A stretch of DNA of 64,000 nt, taken from NCBI RefSeq assembly GCF_002013465.1, contig NZ_MAFC01000009.1:275623-339622 (forward strand). The letters are read 5' to 3'. Below, one piece after another: positions 9,075-16,575 of the stretch. How positions within the stretch are numbered: position 1 is the first letter of the stretch; every line of letters starts with the position of its first letter. A program made the position numbers and the translations under genes. This DNA is from Mycobacterium sp. D16R12 (lineage in GTDB: Bacteria > Actinomycetota > Actinomycetes > Mycobacteriales > Mycobacteriaceae). The notes beneath the pieces were generated by a model. It searched no databases. It had not been told where the DNA came from and saw nothing but the letters and a program-made list of their open reading frames with translations.

Positions 9075-10007
9075 GTGGCCAGAACCGAAGGTGACACCTG
9101 GGACATCGTGACGAGCGTGGGGGCGACCGCGCTCATCGTCTCGGCCATGCGTGCCGTGGAGGCGCGTAAGGCGGAACCGCTCGCGCGAGACGATTACGCG
9201 CAGTATTTCGTGGCGGCGACCAAGGTCGAGGCGCCGATCTTCTCCGAACTGTTGGAGGACCCCGCCGTCGCCCAGGAGCCTGACGTGCAGCTGTTCTCAA
9301 GCTACCTCGGGGCCCGGACGAAGTACTTCGATGACTTCTTTCTGGACGCCGGAGCTATGGGTGTCCGGCAGGCCGTGATTCTGGCGGCTGGGCTCGATGT
9401 TCGCGGATACCGGCTGCCCTGGGCATCTGGCACCACGGTCTACGAGCTTGACCTCCCGAAGGTGCTCGAGTTCAAGAAGCAGGTTCTTGACGAGCATGAG
9501 GCTCGGGCCACGGCCACCGTTCGTGATCTGCACGTAGATCTCCGTGACGATTGGCCCGCGGCGCTCAGCGCGGCGGGATTCGATCCCACGCAGCCCACAG
9601 CGTGGCTGGCCGAGGGGCTACTCCCCTTCTTGCCCGGTGTCGCCCAGGATCTGCTGTTCGAGCGCATTGTCGACCTGTCCGTACCGGGAAGCCGGATCGC
9701 GGTGGAGGACTTCGGCGCTCCCGGCACCCAGGCGGATCGGATGTCGAACGCGATGGAGAAGGAAGACGGCGCGCTGCAGCGGATCTTCAAGAGCATCGTG
9801 GAAGATGATGCGCCCCCGTCGAGCCTGTGGTTTGGCGATGATCGCGAGGATCCGGCGCAATGGCTGACCGGCCGCGGTTGGACCGTCGAGGCGACGACCG
9901 CAGGTGAGCTGTTGAAGCGATACAACCGGGCTCCATTGGCCGGTGAGGATGAGCTCACCGATGCCATGGGGCAGAGCCGGTACTTCACCGCAGTGCTCGG
10001 CGCGTAG
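9075..10007 (+). CDS. SAM-dependent methyltransferase, TIGR00027/LCM-like family, copy 1
   Basis: This 310-aa protein is the first of four tandem paralogues. The family is the large mycobacterial set of putative S-adenosylmethionine-dependent O-methyltransferases related to leucine carboxyl methyltransferase. The SAM site is seen in ILAAGLDVRGYRLPW, followed by the acidic ELDLPKVLEFK and the DLRDDWPAAL segment. The GTG at 9075 is preferred over the longer frame from 9033. GGGAG lies eight bases upstream, and it gives the MARTEGDTWDIVTSVG N-terminus shared with copy 2. Copy 1 is the most divergent, lacking the FVxAAGEPHL segment. No substrate is known for these proteins. Confidence 0.88.
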   Translation: MARTEGDTWDIVTSVGATALIVSAMRAVEARKAEPLARDDYAQYFVAATKVEAPIFSELLEDPAVAQEPDVQLFSSYLGARTKYFDDFFLDAGAMGVRQAVILAAGLDVRGYRLPWASGTTVYELDLPKVLEFKKQVLDEHEARATATVRDLHVDLRDDWPAALSAAGFDPTQPTAWLAEGLLPFLPGVAQDLLFERIVDLSVPGSRIAVEDFGAPGTQADRMSNAMEKEDGALQRIFKSIVEDDAPPSSLWFGDDREDPAQWLTGRGWTVEATTAGELLKRYNRAPLAGEDELTDAMGQSRYFTAVLGA

Positions 10008-10009
10008 CC

Positions 10010-10897
10010 GTGGCGCGCACCGAGGGAGACACCTGGGACATCGTGACGAGTGTCGGCTACACGGCCCTCGCGGTGGCGGCCGCTCGCGCACTCGATGCCA
10101 AGCTGGATCCGCCACTGGCACATGATGAGTACGCCGAGAAGTTCGTTGCCGCCGCCGGTGAACCGCATCTCGCCGAGGCGGTGGTTGCCGGTGATATCAG
10201 TGGCTTCGCCGGGGCCAATGCTGGATGGGTCGGTGTGCGGACTCGGTTCTTTGACAACTTCTTCGCCGACGCGGCCGGTACGGGCGTGCGTCAAGTGGTC
10301 ATTCTGGCTGCCGGATTAGACGCGCGCGCATACCGATTGCCCTGGCCCACGGGGACGACCGTTTTCGAGGTGGATCAGCCCCGGGTGCTTGAATTCAAAG
10401 ATCAGGTGCTCGCCGGGGTGGATGCGGGACCTGCCGCCGGCCGGGTGCCGGTGGCCGTCGACTTGCGTGATGATTGGCCGAAAGCATTGGTGGGAGCAAG
10501 ATTCGACGCCACGCAACCCACCGCGTGGGCTCTGGAAGGGCTCTTGCCCTACCTGCCCGGAGCGGCGCAGGACGCACTCTTTGAGCGGTTGCATGAGCTG
10601 TCGGCTCCGGGGAGCTGGATTGCGGCCGAGCTGGGCCCTGGGCCAGGAGAGATCGCGCAGTTTGAGCAGGACATGCCGGCAGGCGCTGATTCCGCGGGCC
10701 ATCCACGGGTATCCGAACTCTGGTATGACGATCCTCGGCGCGACACCAAATCGTGGCTTGCCGAAAGAGGCTGGGCCATCACGGAAACTGACCTTGTTGA
10801 TGCGGCCGTCGGATACGGGCGGCCGTTCGGTGAGCAACCACGCTCGTTCGAAACATTGCTCCGCACCAAGTTTTTCACCGCTACCCGGACAAGCTGA
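10010..10897 (+). CDS. SAM-dependent methyltransferase, TIGR00027 family, copy 2
   Basis: This 295-aa paralogue starts at a GTG two bases after the stop of copy 1, so translation is probably coupled. The N-terminus MARTEGDTWDIVTSVGYTAL matches copy 1, and the SAM motif is ILAAGLDARAYRLPW with FEVDQPRVLEFK. The C-terminus is shortened and altered compared with copies 3 and 4, ending FETLLRTKFFTATRTS. The LPYLPGAAQDALFERL segment typical of the family is present. Function is methyl transfer by family; the substrate is unknown. Confidence 0.88.
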   Translation: MARTEGDTWDIVTSVGYTALAVAAARALDAKLDPPLAHDEYAEKFVAAAGEPHLAEAVVAGDISGFAGANAGWVGVRTRFFDNFFADAAGTGVRQVVILAAGLDARAYRLPWPTGTTVFEVDQPRVLEFKDQVLAGVDAGPAAGRVPVAVDLRDDWPKALVGARFDATQPTAWALEGLLPYLPGAAQDALFERLHELSAPGSWIAAELGPGPGEIAQFEQDMPAGADSAGHPRVSELWYDDPRRDTKSWLAERGWAITETDLVDAAVGYGRPFGEQPRSFETLLRTKFFTATRTS

Positions 10898-10906
10898 AAG
10901 GGCACC

Positions 10907-11833
10907 ATGACTGACGTCGAGGACAAGAATTCGATCCGCAGCGACGGCGACTCGTGGGACATCGTATCGAGCGTGGGTTACACCGCGCTGGGTGTCAGTG
11001 CGCAGCGAGCCGTGGAGAGTGAGCGGCCTGACGCGCTGATCGCCGACCCATTCGCCAAACATTTCGTGCTCGCGGCGGGCGAACCCCATTTGATCGATAC
11101 GATCACCAAACGCGATGCACCACAGGCGTCTCCGTTCGAGTACCTGCGTGGCATGGGCATGCGCAGCCGATTCTTCGACGAGTTCTTCCTGGATGCCGCG
11201 GCTTCGGGTATCCGGCAGGCGGTGATTCTCGCCGCGGGGCTGGACGCCCGGGCGCACCGGCTGCCGTGGCCTGCCGGGGTGACCGTGTACGAGTTGGATC
11301 AGCCGCAGGTGCTGGCCTTCAAGGACCGGGTGTATGCCGAGCAGGGCGCCGCACCGACAAGTGATCGCCGGACCGTAGCGGTGGATCTGCGTGATGACTG
11401 GCCGGTGGCGCTGAAGGCGGCCGGATTCGATTCCAGCCAGCCGACCGCGTGGTCGGCCGAAGGGCTGTTGCCGTATCTGCCCGCGGCCGCGCAAGAGCTG
11501 TTGTTCGAGCGGGTGGCCGAACTCTCGGCACCCGGCAGTCAGGCCGCCATCGAGGGCCCGACGGGTGTCATGGGAATGAGTCAATTCGCGAAGGTCGAGC
11601 AGAAGTATCGATCCGAGAAGGACACCTTCGGCAAGATCGACATCACCGAGCTGTTTTACGACGAGGAGAAGACGCCGGCCATCGAGTGGTTCTCCGCACG
11701 CGGATGGAACACCCAGGGGCTGGACATGTTCGCGCTGGCCGACCGATACGGCGTGCAGCATCCGGAAGTGCCCGAGGACATCAGGGAACTTGCCGGTGCG
11801 ATGCACTACCTGACCTGCACGCTGCCGAACTGA
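10907..11833 (+). CDS. SAM-dependent methyltransferase, TIGR00027 family, copy 3
   Basis: This 308-aa paralogue begins nine bases after copy 2 with a GAAAGGG ribosome-binding site. The N-terminus DGDSWDIVSSVGYTALGVSAQRA is followed by FVLAAGEPHLID and the SAM motif ILAAGLDARAHRLPW. The acidic ELDQPQVLAFKDRVY and the DLRDDWPVALKAAGFD block come next. Copies 3 and 4 are equal in length and closest to each other in segment order and C-terminal layout (SARGWNTQG/AARGWTVQG), suggesting the most recent duplication. Substrate unknown. Confidence 0.88.
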   Translation: MTDVEDKNSIRSDGDSWDIVSSVGYTALGVSAQRAVESERPDALIADPFAKHFVLAAGEPHLIDTITKRDAPQASPFEYLRGMGMRSRFFDEFFLDAAASGIRQAVILAAGLDARAHRLPWPAGVTVYELDQPQVLAFKDRVYAEQGAAPTSDRRTVAVDLRDDWPVALKAAGFDSSQPTAWSAEGLLPYLPAAAQELLFERVAELSAPGSQAAIEGPTGVMGMSQFAKVEQKYRSEKDTFGKIDITELFYDEEKTPAIEWFSARGWNTQGLDMFALADRYGVQHPEVPEDIRELAGAMHYLTCTLPN

Positions 11834-11843
11834 AAGGATCGTC

Positions 11844-12770
11844 ATGACCAACATCGAGGACAAGGATTGGTCGCGTAGCGAGGGCGACTCCTGGGACATC
11901 GTGTCGAGCGTCGGGTTCACGGCGCTGGGGGTGGCCGCGGCGCGCGCACTCGAGAACACACAGACCGATCCGCTGGTGCGTGACCAGTACGCGGAACACT
12001 TCGTGCGCGCCGCTGGTGAGCCACACCTGATTGGGCTGCTGGACAATCCCGACGCGCAGACACTGAATCCCACCTCCGCATTGAGGCAGATCGGTCTACG
12101 CAGCAGGTTCTTCGACGAGTTCTTCCTCGGCGCAACGAATTCCGGTTGCAAGCAGGCGGTGATTCTGGCTGCCGGACTTGATGTGCGCGCGCATCGTTTG
12201 CCGTGGCCGGCGGGTACCAAGGTCTTCGAGCTGGACCAGACACAGGTACTGGAATTCAAGGACCGGGTACTGGCCGAACGTGGTGCCACGCTGACGACTG
12301 ATCGCCGTGAGGTCGCCGTCGATCTGCGGGATGACTGGCCGGCGGCACTGCTCGCCGCGGGCTTCGACCCCGAGGTCCCCACGGCCTGGTCGGCGGAGGG
12401 GTTGATTGTCTATTTGCCTTCCGCCGCACAGGATCTGCTGTTCGAGCGGGTTGTCGCGTTGTCGGCGCCAGGCAGTCGGATCGCCGTGGAAGCCACCCGC
12501 GGCAGGCCCAACATCGCCAAGTGGGGTGAGGTCCAGAAGAAGTACGCGGACGACAGCCATCCCATGTCGAAGGTGGACATCAGTTCGTTGTTCTACGACG
12601 AAGATCGCGCTGATGTCGCGGAGTGGCTGGCCGCGCGCGGATGGACGGTGCAGGGTGCGCATGCCCTGGAACTGGCCGCGGCCTATGGGGTCGAGGTCCC
12701 GGATCTGCCGGAGGACGTCGTGGAACTCATCGAGCAGGGCAACTACCTCACCGCGATTTTGCCCAGCTAG
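11844..12770 (+). CDS. SAM-dependent methyltransferase, TIGR00027 family, copy 4
   Basis: This 308-aa paralogue is the last of the tandem set. It starts ten bases after copy 3 behind GAAAGGA. It has EGDSWDIVSSVGFTALGVAAARA, FVRAAGEPHLIGLLD, the SAM motif ILAAGLDVRAHRLPW and ELDQTQVLEFKDRVLAERGA. The tail ELIEQGNYLTAILPS corresponds to ELAGAMHYLTCTLPN in copy 3. All four genes lie on one strand with gaps of 2 to 10 bases, so they most likely form one transcript. A short hairpin lies 44 bases after the stop. Confidence 0.88.
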   Translation: MTNIEDKDWSRSEGDSWDIVSSVGFTALGVAAARALENTQTDPLVRDQYAEHFVRAAGEPHLIGLLDNPDAQTLNPTSALRQIGLRSRFFDEFFLGATNSGCKQAVILAAGLDVRAHRLPWPAGTKVFELDQTQVLEFKDRVLAERGATLTTDRREVAVDLRDDWPAALLAAGFDPEVPTAWSAEGLIVYLPSAAQDLLFERVVALSAPGSRIAVEATRGRPNIAKWGEVQKKYADDSHPMSKVDISSLFYDEDRADVAEWLAARGWTVQGAHALELAAAYGVEVPDLPEDVVELIEQGNYLTAILPS

Positions 12771-12813
12771 ACGGGCTATCCCCAGGGTCTGGCTAGGTAC
12801 TGCGTTCCGGACT

Positions 12814-12834
12814 AACATGCGGGAGGGGCATGTT
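12814..12834 (+). terminator. Short hairpin after methyltransferase array
   Basis: AACATGC (12814-12820) and GCATGTT (12828-12834) form a perfect 7-bp stem around GGGAGGG. It lies after the methyltransferase operon and 14 bases before the ATG of the next gene. It may be a weak terminator or part of the next gene's leader; the sequence does not decide. Confidence 0.4.
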
Positions 12835-12848
12835 CAGAGGGGGAGCAG

Positions 12849-13145
12849 ATGAAGATCGACCCGGCAGCGACGGAGAAGTGTGCGGCGCAACTCGATGCGA
12901 CAGATGCGCACGTCGAGTTCGCCAAGGGCAAGCTGCGCGCCACGGAGGGCAAGGACCTCGGCGACCTGACCGATGCCATGAACGCTGCACGGGACAGGGT
13001 ATCGGGCGCGCTGGGCACCGTTGCGGCTGTGCAGAAAGAGATTTCGCAGAACATCCGCACGTGCACCAAGGCCCTTGTCGAGATGGATCAGCGCAACGCG
13101 GGGAACCTGAGTGATGCCGGAGTCAAGTTCCCGGTGCTCAACTAG
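12849..13145 (+). CDS. Small helical type VII secretion substrate-like protein
   Basis: This 98-aa, all-helical protein without signal peptide begins MKIDPAATEKCAAQLDAT and carries heptad-like alanine spacing through most of its length. The size, composition and pairing with a larger partner 12 bases downstream resemble EspC/DUF2580-type and WXG100-like substrates of ESX systems. There is no WxG motif and no C-terminal YxxxD/E export signal that I can see, so the assignment rests on architecture and context. AGAGGGGGAG is the ribosome-binding site. It probably forms a heterodimer with, or escorts, the 526-aa protein encoded next. Confidence 0.6.
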   Translation: MKIDPAATEKCAAQLDATDAHVEFAKGKLRATEGKDLGDLTDAMNAARDRVSGALGTVAAVQKEISQNIRTCTKALVEMDQRNAGNLSDAGVKFPVLN

Positions 13146-13157
13146 GGCCGGTGTGCG

Positions 13158-14738
13158 ATGACTCTGGGAGACACACAAAAGCAGCTTGAGCAGGTTGTCG
13201 CCGACCTTCGACAGATCGGTGAGATCACCATCAGCACGGTCTGGCCTATCGCCAGAAAGGTAGTCAGCGCCGTCCGCAAGGTCATCGCGGTGGCCACTGA
13301 GCCGCCTCCACCCGATCCGGCGACCGTGCGTGATGTCGCCGCACGCTGGCGAGAGATGGCGCCCGCGATGGGGGAGTGGCATGCCAACGATGTTCAGCAG
13401 GCGCAGAACACAATCCCGGAAACGGTGTGGGGACGGACGCCGGGTGATCCGGGCGGAGAGACAACCGGGGATAAGGCGCGCACGAGCATCGCGAACTTCA
13501 AGACGCGATCCACGACGATAGGTCCGGCCGCAACGGGGGTGGCGACCTCCCTGGAGACCTTTGGCGGATCGATGGAAAAGGCACGCGACCGTTGGCATAA
13601 CGCGTTTGCGTCGCTCAAGGACGATGTCGACTGGAACAACATTCCGAAGGCGCCATGGGACGCCATCCCGTATGTCCGAAAGCTCGTGGGCGACGTCGTG
13701 CACGGTGTCGAAGAACTCGCTGGTGCATATGGGGACGCCGACAAGGCAGTCAATACCGCCAAAGGTGAACTCGGAAAGGCTGTGCAGGGCATCACCTTGC
13801 CCGATCACACGTCCGTCGCGGCGGGTGCGATCGGTTCGGTCAACAATTGGTCGGGTGTCAAGGACGATCCAGATGGACATAAGGACGGAACCGGTTTGCG
13901 GCCCGGCGTTCAAGAACGTGCAGATGCCAACCTGGCGGCGATGAGTCCCGAGGATCGAGCCAAGGCGCAGGCATTGCTCGACAACGCGAAGGACGAGGCG
14001 CGACGCAACTGGATCGTCTCGGCTCTCGCGAGGGGAACGGATATCGGTACACTGCAACACTTCTCGGACAAACTAGCGCTGATGGATGATCAACAGGTGC
14101 GCGAGCTTGACCCGGTGGAGTACGCCAAGAATCATCCGGGCGTTCTGACGCAACCTGACGGCACCACCTGCGGATCGTCTTCTCTTGTCGTCGCCAAGAT
14201 GATCAACGACCCGGTGTATGCGATGAAGGTGCTCACGGGGTACGACCCGTCAGCGTCCGAGCCGCCACAGCCGGGACAGTCGATGTCCACATCCGAGGTC
14301 ACGGCCAAGTTCGCGGATGAAGCCAAGAAAATGCACGACTCGACCAACAACGCGATCGTCCCCGGTTGGGGCACCACCTGGCCGGAGTCATTGGGAACAC
14401 CCCCAGGGGGCGCCGCAGACGAGATGGGCAAGCCCGGTGGTCCCGGTGTCCCGGGCAGTGCATACCGATTCGAGGTGGCGAATCCGCTAGGCCCGTCGGG
14501 GGACTATCAAGCAATTAGTGCGGCCGTCCAGTCCGGGCAGTCGGTGCCGCTGTTCGTCGGCAGCGGAGTGAACGGCCACATCGTCTTGGTTACGGGAATG
14601 CAGGGTGACTCACTGGAGATCTATGAACCGTCATCAGGGCAGAAGATGACAATCCCGAAGGATGATTTCGTCAACAACCGAATATCGTTCGGCGGCGAAA
14701 CGCGCTATCGGCCATGGGGCGAGGTGATACCGAAGTGA
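13158..14738 (+). CDS. Two-domain protein: T7SS-like helical N-terminus and C39/papain-like C-terminal domain
   Basis: This 526-aa protein lacks a signal peptide. Residues about 1-270 are helical and contain tryptophan/methionine spacing (WREMAPAMGEWHAND) reminiscent of ESX substrates. From about residue 325 the composition changes to a C39-like cysteine peptidase pattern. DGTTCGSSSLVVAKM has candidate nucleophile Cys338, GHIVLVTG has His474, and YEPSSG has Glu490 where Asp or Asn is usual. Such papain-fold domains occur as peptidases or as toxin domains of polymorphic effectors. The downstream lipoprotein gene overlaps the stop (GTGA). Catalytic activity, secretion and toxin nature are inferred, and the exact family is unknown. 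Confidence 0.6.
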   Translation: MTLGDTQKQLEQVVADLRQIGEITISTVWPIARKVVSAVRKVIAVATEPPPPDPATVRDVAARWREMAPAMGEWHANDVQQAQNTIPETVWGRTPGDPGGETTGDKARTSIANFKTRSTTIGPAATGVATSLETFGGSMEKARDRWHNAFASLKDDVDWNNIPKAPWDAIPYVRKLVGDVVHGVEELAGAYGDADKAVNTAKGELGKAVQGITLPDHTSVAAGAIGSVNNWSGVKDDPDGHKDGTGLRPGVQERADANLAAMSPEDRAKAQALLDNAKDEARRNWIVSALARGTDIGTLQHFSDKLALMDDQQVRELDPVEYAKNHPGVLTQPDGTTCGSSSLVVAKMINDPVYAMKVLTGYDPSASEPPQPGQSMSTSEVTAKFADEAKKMHDSTNNAIVPGWGTTWPESLGTPPGGAADEMGKPGGPGVPGSAYRFEVANPLGPSGDYQAISAAVQSGQSVPLFVGSGVNGHIVLVTGMQGDSLEIYEPSSGQKMTIPKDDFVNNRISFGGETRYRPWGEVIPK

Positions 14739-15409
14739 AGGGCATACGGCTTTCGCCGGTGCTGTTGCTGGTTTTCGTACTGGCGGCGTCCTGTCCTGGG
14801 CACCCCGAGACCTTCGAGCCCAACGATGTGGACGCAGCGCGATCTGCGCGGCTGGCCGCGGATGCCTGGCTTGCTCCCGCCAAGGCGTACCACGCCTCGT
14901 ACAACGGGCTGAACAACATCTCACGCGAGGCGGTGGTCAGGACCGCGTCCTTCACAGCCGGCGATCCTTTGGACGTCGCCGCCCGCGAGACACAGAAGGC
15001 CTTGCAGAACGGATGGGTATTGACCTACGCCCACTGCGGCGCGGTAGGCCGGCCGATGTCATCGGTCAGCGCCCCTCAAACACTGTCGGGTGTTGAAGTG
15101 ACTCTCGAGAAGTCACCGACCGACCCCGATCATGCGGCAATGGCACAGTTGACGGCCTTCCGTGCGGATCCCGACCCCGGCGGTCAAGGAGTCGTGGACA
15201 TGGAGATCAACGCTTTTGCGCGGTATCACTCGGACAAGGGCTGGCCGAATCTGCCGAGCATCCCGATTGACACCACCTGTCTGGTGATACCGGGCGCGCC
15301 GACAGCTGGCCTCAATGCATCCGGGGCCTTTCCCAACGGAATTGTCCAGGGCGTTAGGGGTAGCCAGCCGCTGAACGAGAAGGGTGAACCTGACAAAACA
15401 GCGCAGTGA
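14735..15409 (+). CDS. Lipoprotein of the T7SS-effector-like unit, unknown function
   Basis: This 224-aa protein has a short basic N-terminus, a hydrophobic stretch and the lipobox LAASC (Cys20), so it should be attached to the outer face of the membrane. The rest has no domain I recognise. It contains two further cysteines (AHCGAVG, DTTCLVIPG) that may form a disulfide. The GTG at 14735 overlaps the stop of the 526-aa gene by four bases and gives a normal signal length. Tight coupling suggests a partner role. A surface-exposed immunity or receptor protein for the upstream effector is one possibility, but that is speculation. Confidence 0.7.
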   Translation: MKGIRLSPVLLLVFVLAASCPGHPETFEPNDVDAARSARLAADAWLAPAKAYHASYNGLNNISREAVVRTASFTAGDPLDVAARETQKALQNGWVLTYAHCGAVGRPMSSVSAPQTLSGVEVTLEKSPTDPDHAAMAQLTAFRADPDPGGQGVVDMEINAFARYHSDKGWPNLPSIPIDTTCLVIPGAPTAGLNASGAFPNGIVQGVRGSQPLNEKGEPDKTAQ

Positions 15410-15450
15410 GCCCGGCCGCACTACCGCGGCGCGGTGACACACTGGAGTGT

Positions 15451-16476
15451 GTGAGCCAAACCCCGGAGAACACAAAGTACGTCGAGCCCGGTGAGTTCAA
15501 GCGGGACACCAACTACATCGAATCGCGGATCACCGCGGACGGCCGCGACGGCTACCCGGTGGAACCGGGTCGATACCGGCTCGTCGCGGCACGTGCCTGT
15601 CCGTGGGCCAACCGGACTCTGATCGTTCGCAGGCTTCTCGGGCTGGAAAATGTCTTGTCACTGGGGCTTTGCGGTCCCACGCATGACAAGCGCAGCTGGA
15701 CCTTCGATCTTGACCCGGGTGAGGTAGACCCCGTCTTGGGCATCCATTTCCTGCGTGATGCCTACCTCAAGCGGTTCCCGGAATATCCGCGAGGCATCAC
15801 CGTGCCCGCGGTTGTGGAGGAGTCCACGGGGGAGGTCGTCACCAACGACTACGCGCAAATGACGTTGGATTTCTCCACCGAATGGATTGACTACCACCGC
15901 CCCGGTGCCCCACAGCTGTATCCCGAGGCGCTGCGCACCGAAATCGACGAGGTAAACCGTCGCGTGTACACCGAGGTCAACAACGGCGTGTACCGCTGCG
16001 GTTTCGCCGGGGGCCAGGAGTCGTACGACGCCGCCTATGGCCGGCTGTTCACGGCGCTGGATTGGTTATCGGAAAGGCTTGCCGGGCAACGGTATCTGGT
16101 AGGTGACACCGTCACCGAGGCCGATGTGAGACTGTTCACCACGTTGGTCCGGTTCGATCCGGTGTACCACGGACATTTCAAGTGCAATCGCGAGAAGCTG
16201 ACCGAGATGCCGGTGTTGTGGGCTTACGCGCGCGATCTGTATCAGACCCCGGGGTTTGGTGACACGGTCGACTTCGGACAGATCAAGGAGCACTACTACG
16301 TGGTCCACACCGATATCAACCCCACGCGCATCGTCCCGAAGGGACCGGATCTGCGTGACTGGCTTACCTCGCATGGACGCGAGACACTGGGTGGTAGACC
16401 ATTCGGAGATGGCACCCCGCCGGGGGCGCCGACAGAGTCGGAACGCGTGCCAGATCACGGTCATTGCCCTGGTTAA
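15451..16476 (+). CDS. Xi-class glutathione S-transferase-like (S-glutathionyl-hydroquinone reductase family)
   Basis: This 341-aa protein has the ECM4/YqjG architecture. A thioredoxin-like N-domain carries the redox motif CPWA (Cys50), and an all-helical C-domain contains DWLSERLAGQRYLVGDTVTEADVRLFTTLVRFD. Family members reductively remove thiol adducts from hydroquinones. Mycobacteria make mycothiol instead of glutathione, so the natural cofactor is probably mycothiol. The GTG at 15451 is chosen because GGAG lies just upstream and the protein then starts at the family N-terminus. A longer start at GTG 15406 would overlap the lipoprotein gene by four bases. Confidence 0.85.
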   Translation: MSQTPENTKYVEPGEFKRDTNYIESRITADGRDGYPVEPGRYRLVAARACPWANRTLIVRRLLGLENVLSLGLCGPTHDKRSWTFDLDPGEVDPVLGIHFLRDAYLKRFPEYPRGITVPAVVEESTGEVVTNDYAQMTLDFSTEWIDYHRPGAPQLYPEALRTEIDEVNRRVYTEVNNGVYRCGFAGGQESYDAAYGRLFTALDWLSERLAGQRYLVGDTVTEADVRLFTTLVRFDPVYHGHFKCNREKLTEMPVLWAYARDLYQTPGFGDTVDFGQIKEHYYVVHTDINPTRIVPKGPDLRDWLTSHGRETLGGRPFGDGTPPGAPTESERVPDHGHCPG

Positions 16477-16507
16477 CGACCTTTGCAGGATTTACAAAAA
16501 CGGAAGA

Positions 16508-16550
16508 CTTGTTAACAAGCATGCCTTTCCTTAGTATCCGTCGGCATGCT
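16508..16550 (+). promoter_or_regulatory. Palindromes upstream of pntAA
   Basis: The 99-base gap before pntAA holds the perfect palindrome CTTGTTAACAAG (16508-16519). Directly abutting it is an inverted repeat AGCATGCC (16518-16525)/GGCATGCT (16543-16550). Together they look like an operator plus a leader hairpin, or the terminator of the preceding gene. The regulator is unknown. Confidence 0.45.
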
Positions 16551-16575
16551 GCACCACAGGGTGAAGGGCGAGTAG

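Noticed and set aside
10316..12382. 688-codon open frame on the minus strand across three methyltransferase genes
   Set aside because: It is an antisense shadow of three clear family members, with arginine/serine-rich low-complexity translation, no start context and no domain.
12834..14060. 408-codon minus-strand frame opposite the type VII effector-like gene
   Set aside because: The plus-strand reading has coupled starts and recognisable motifs; this frame has none and is a GC-codon shadow.
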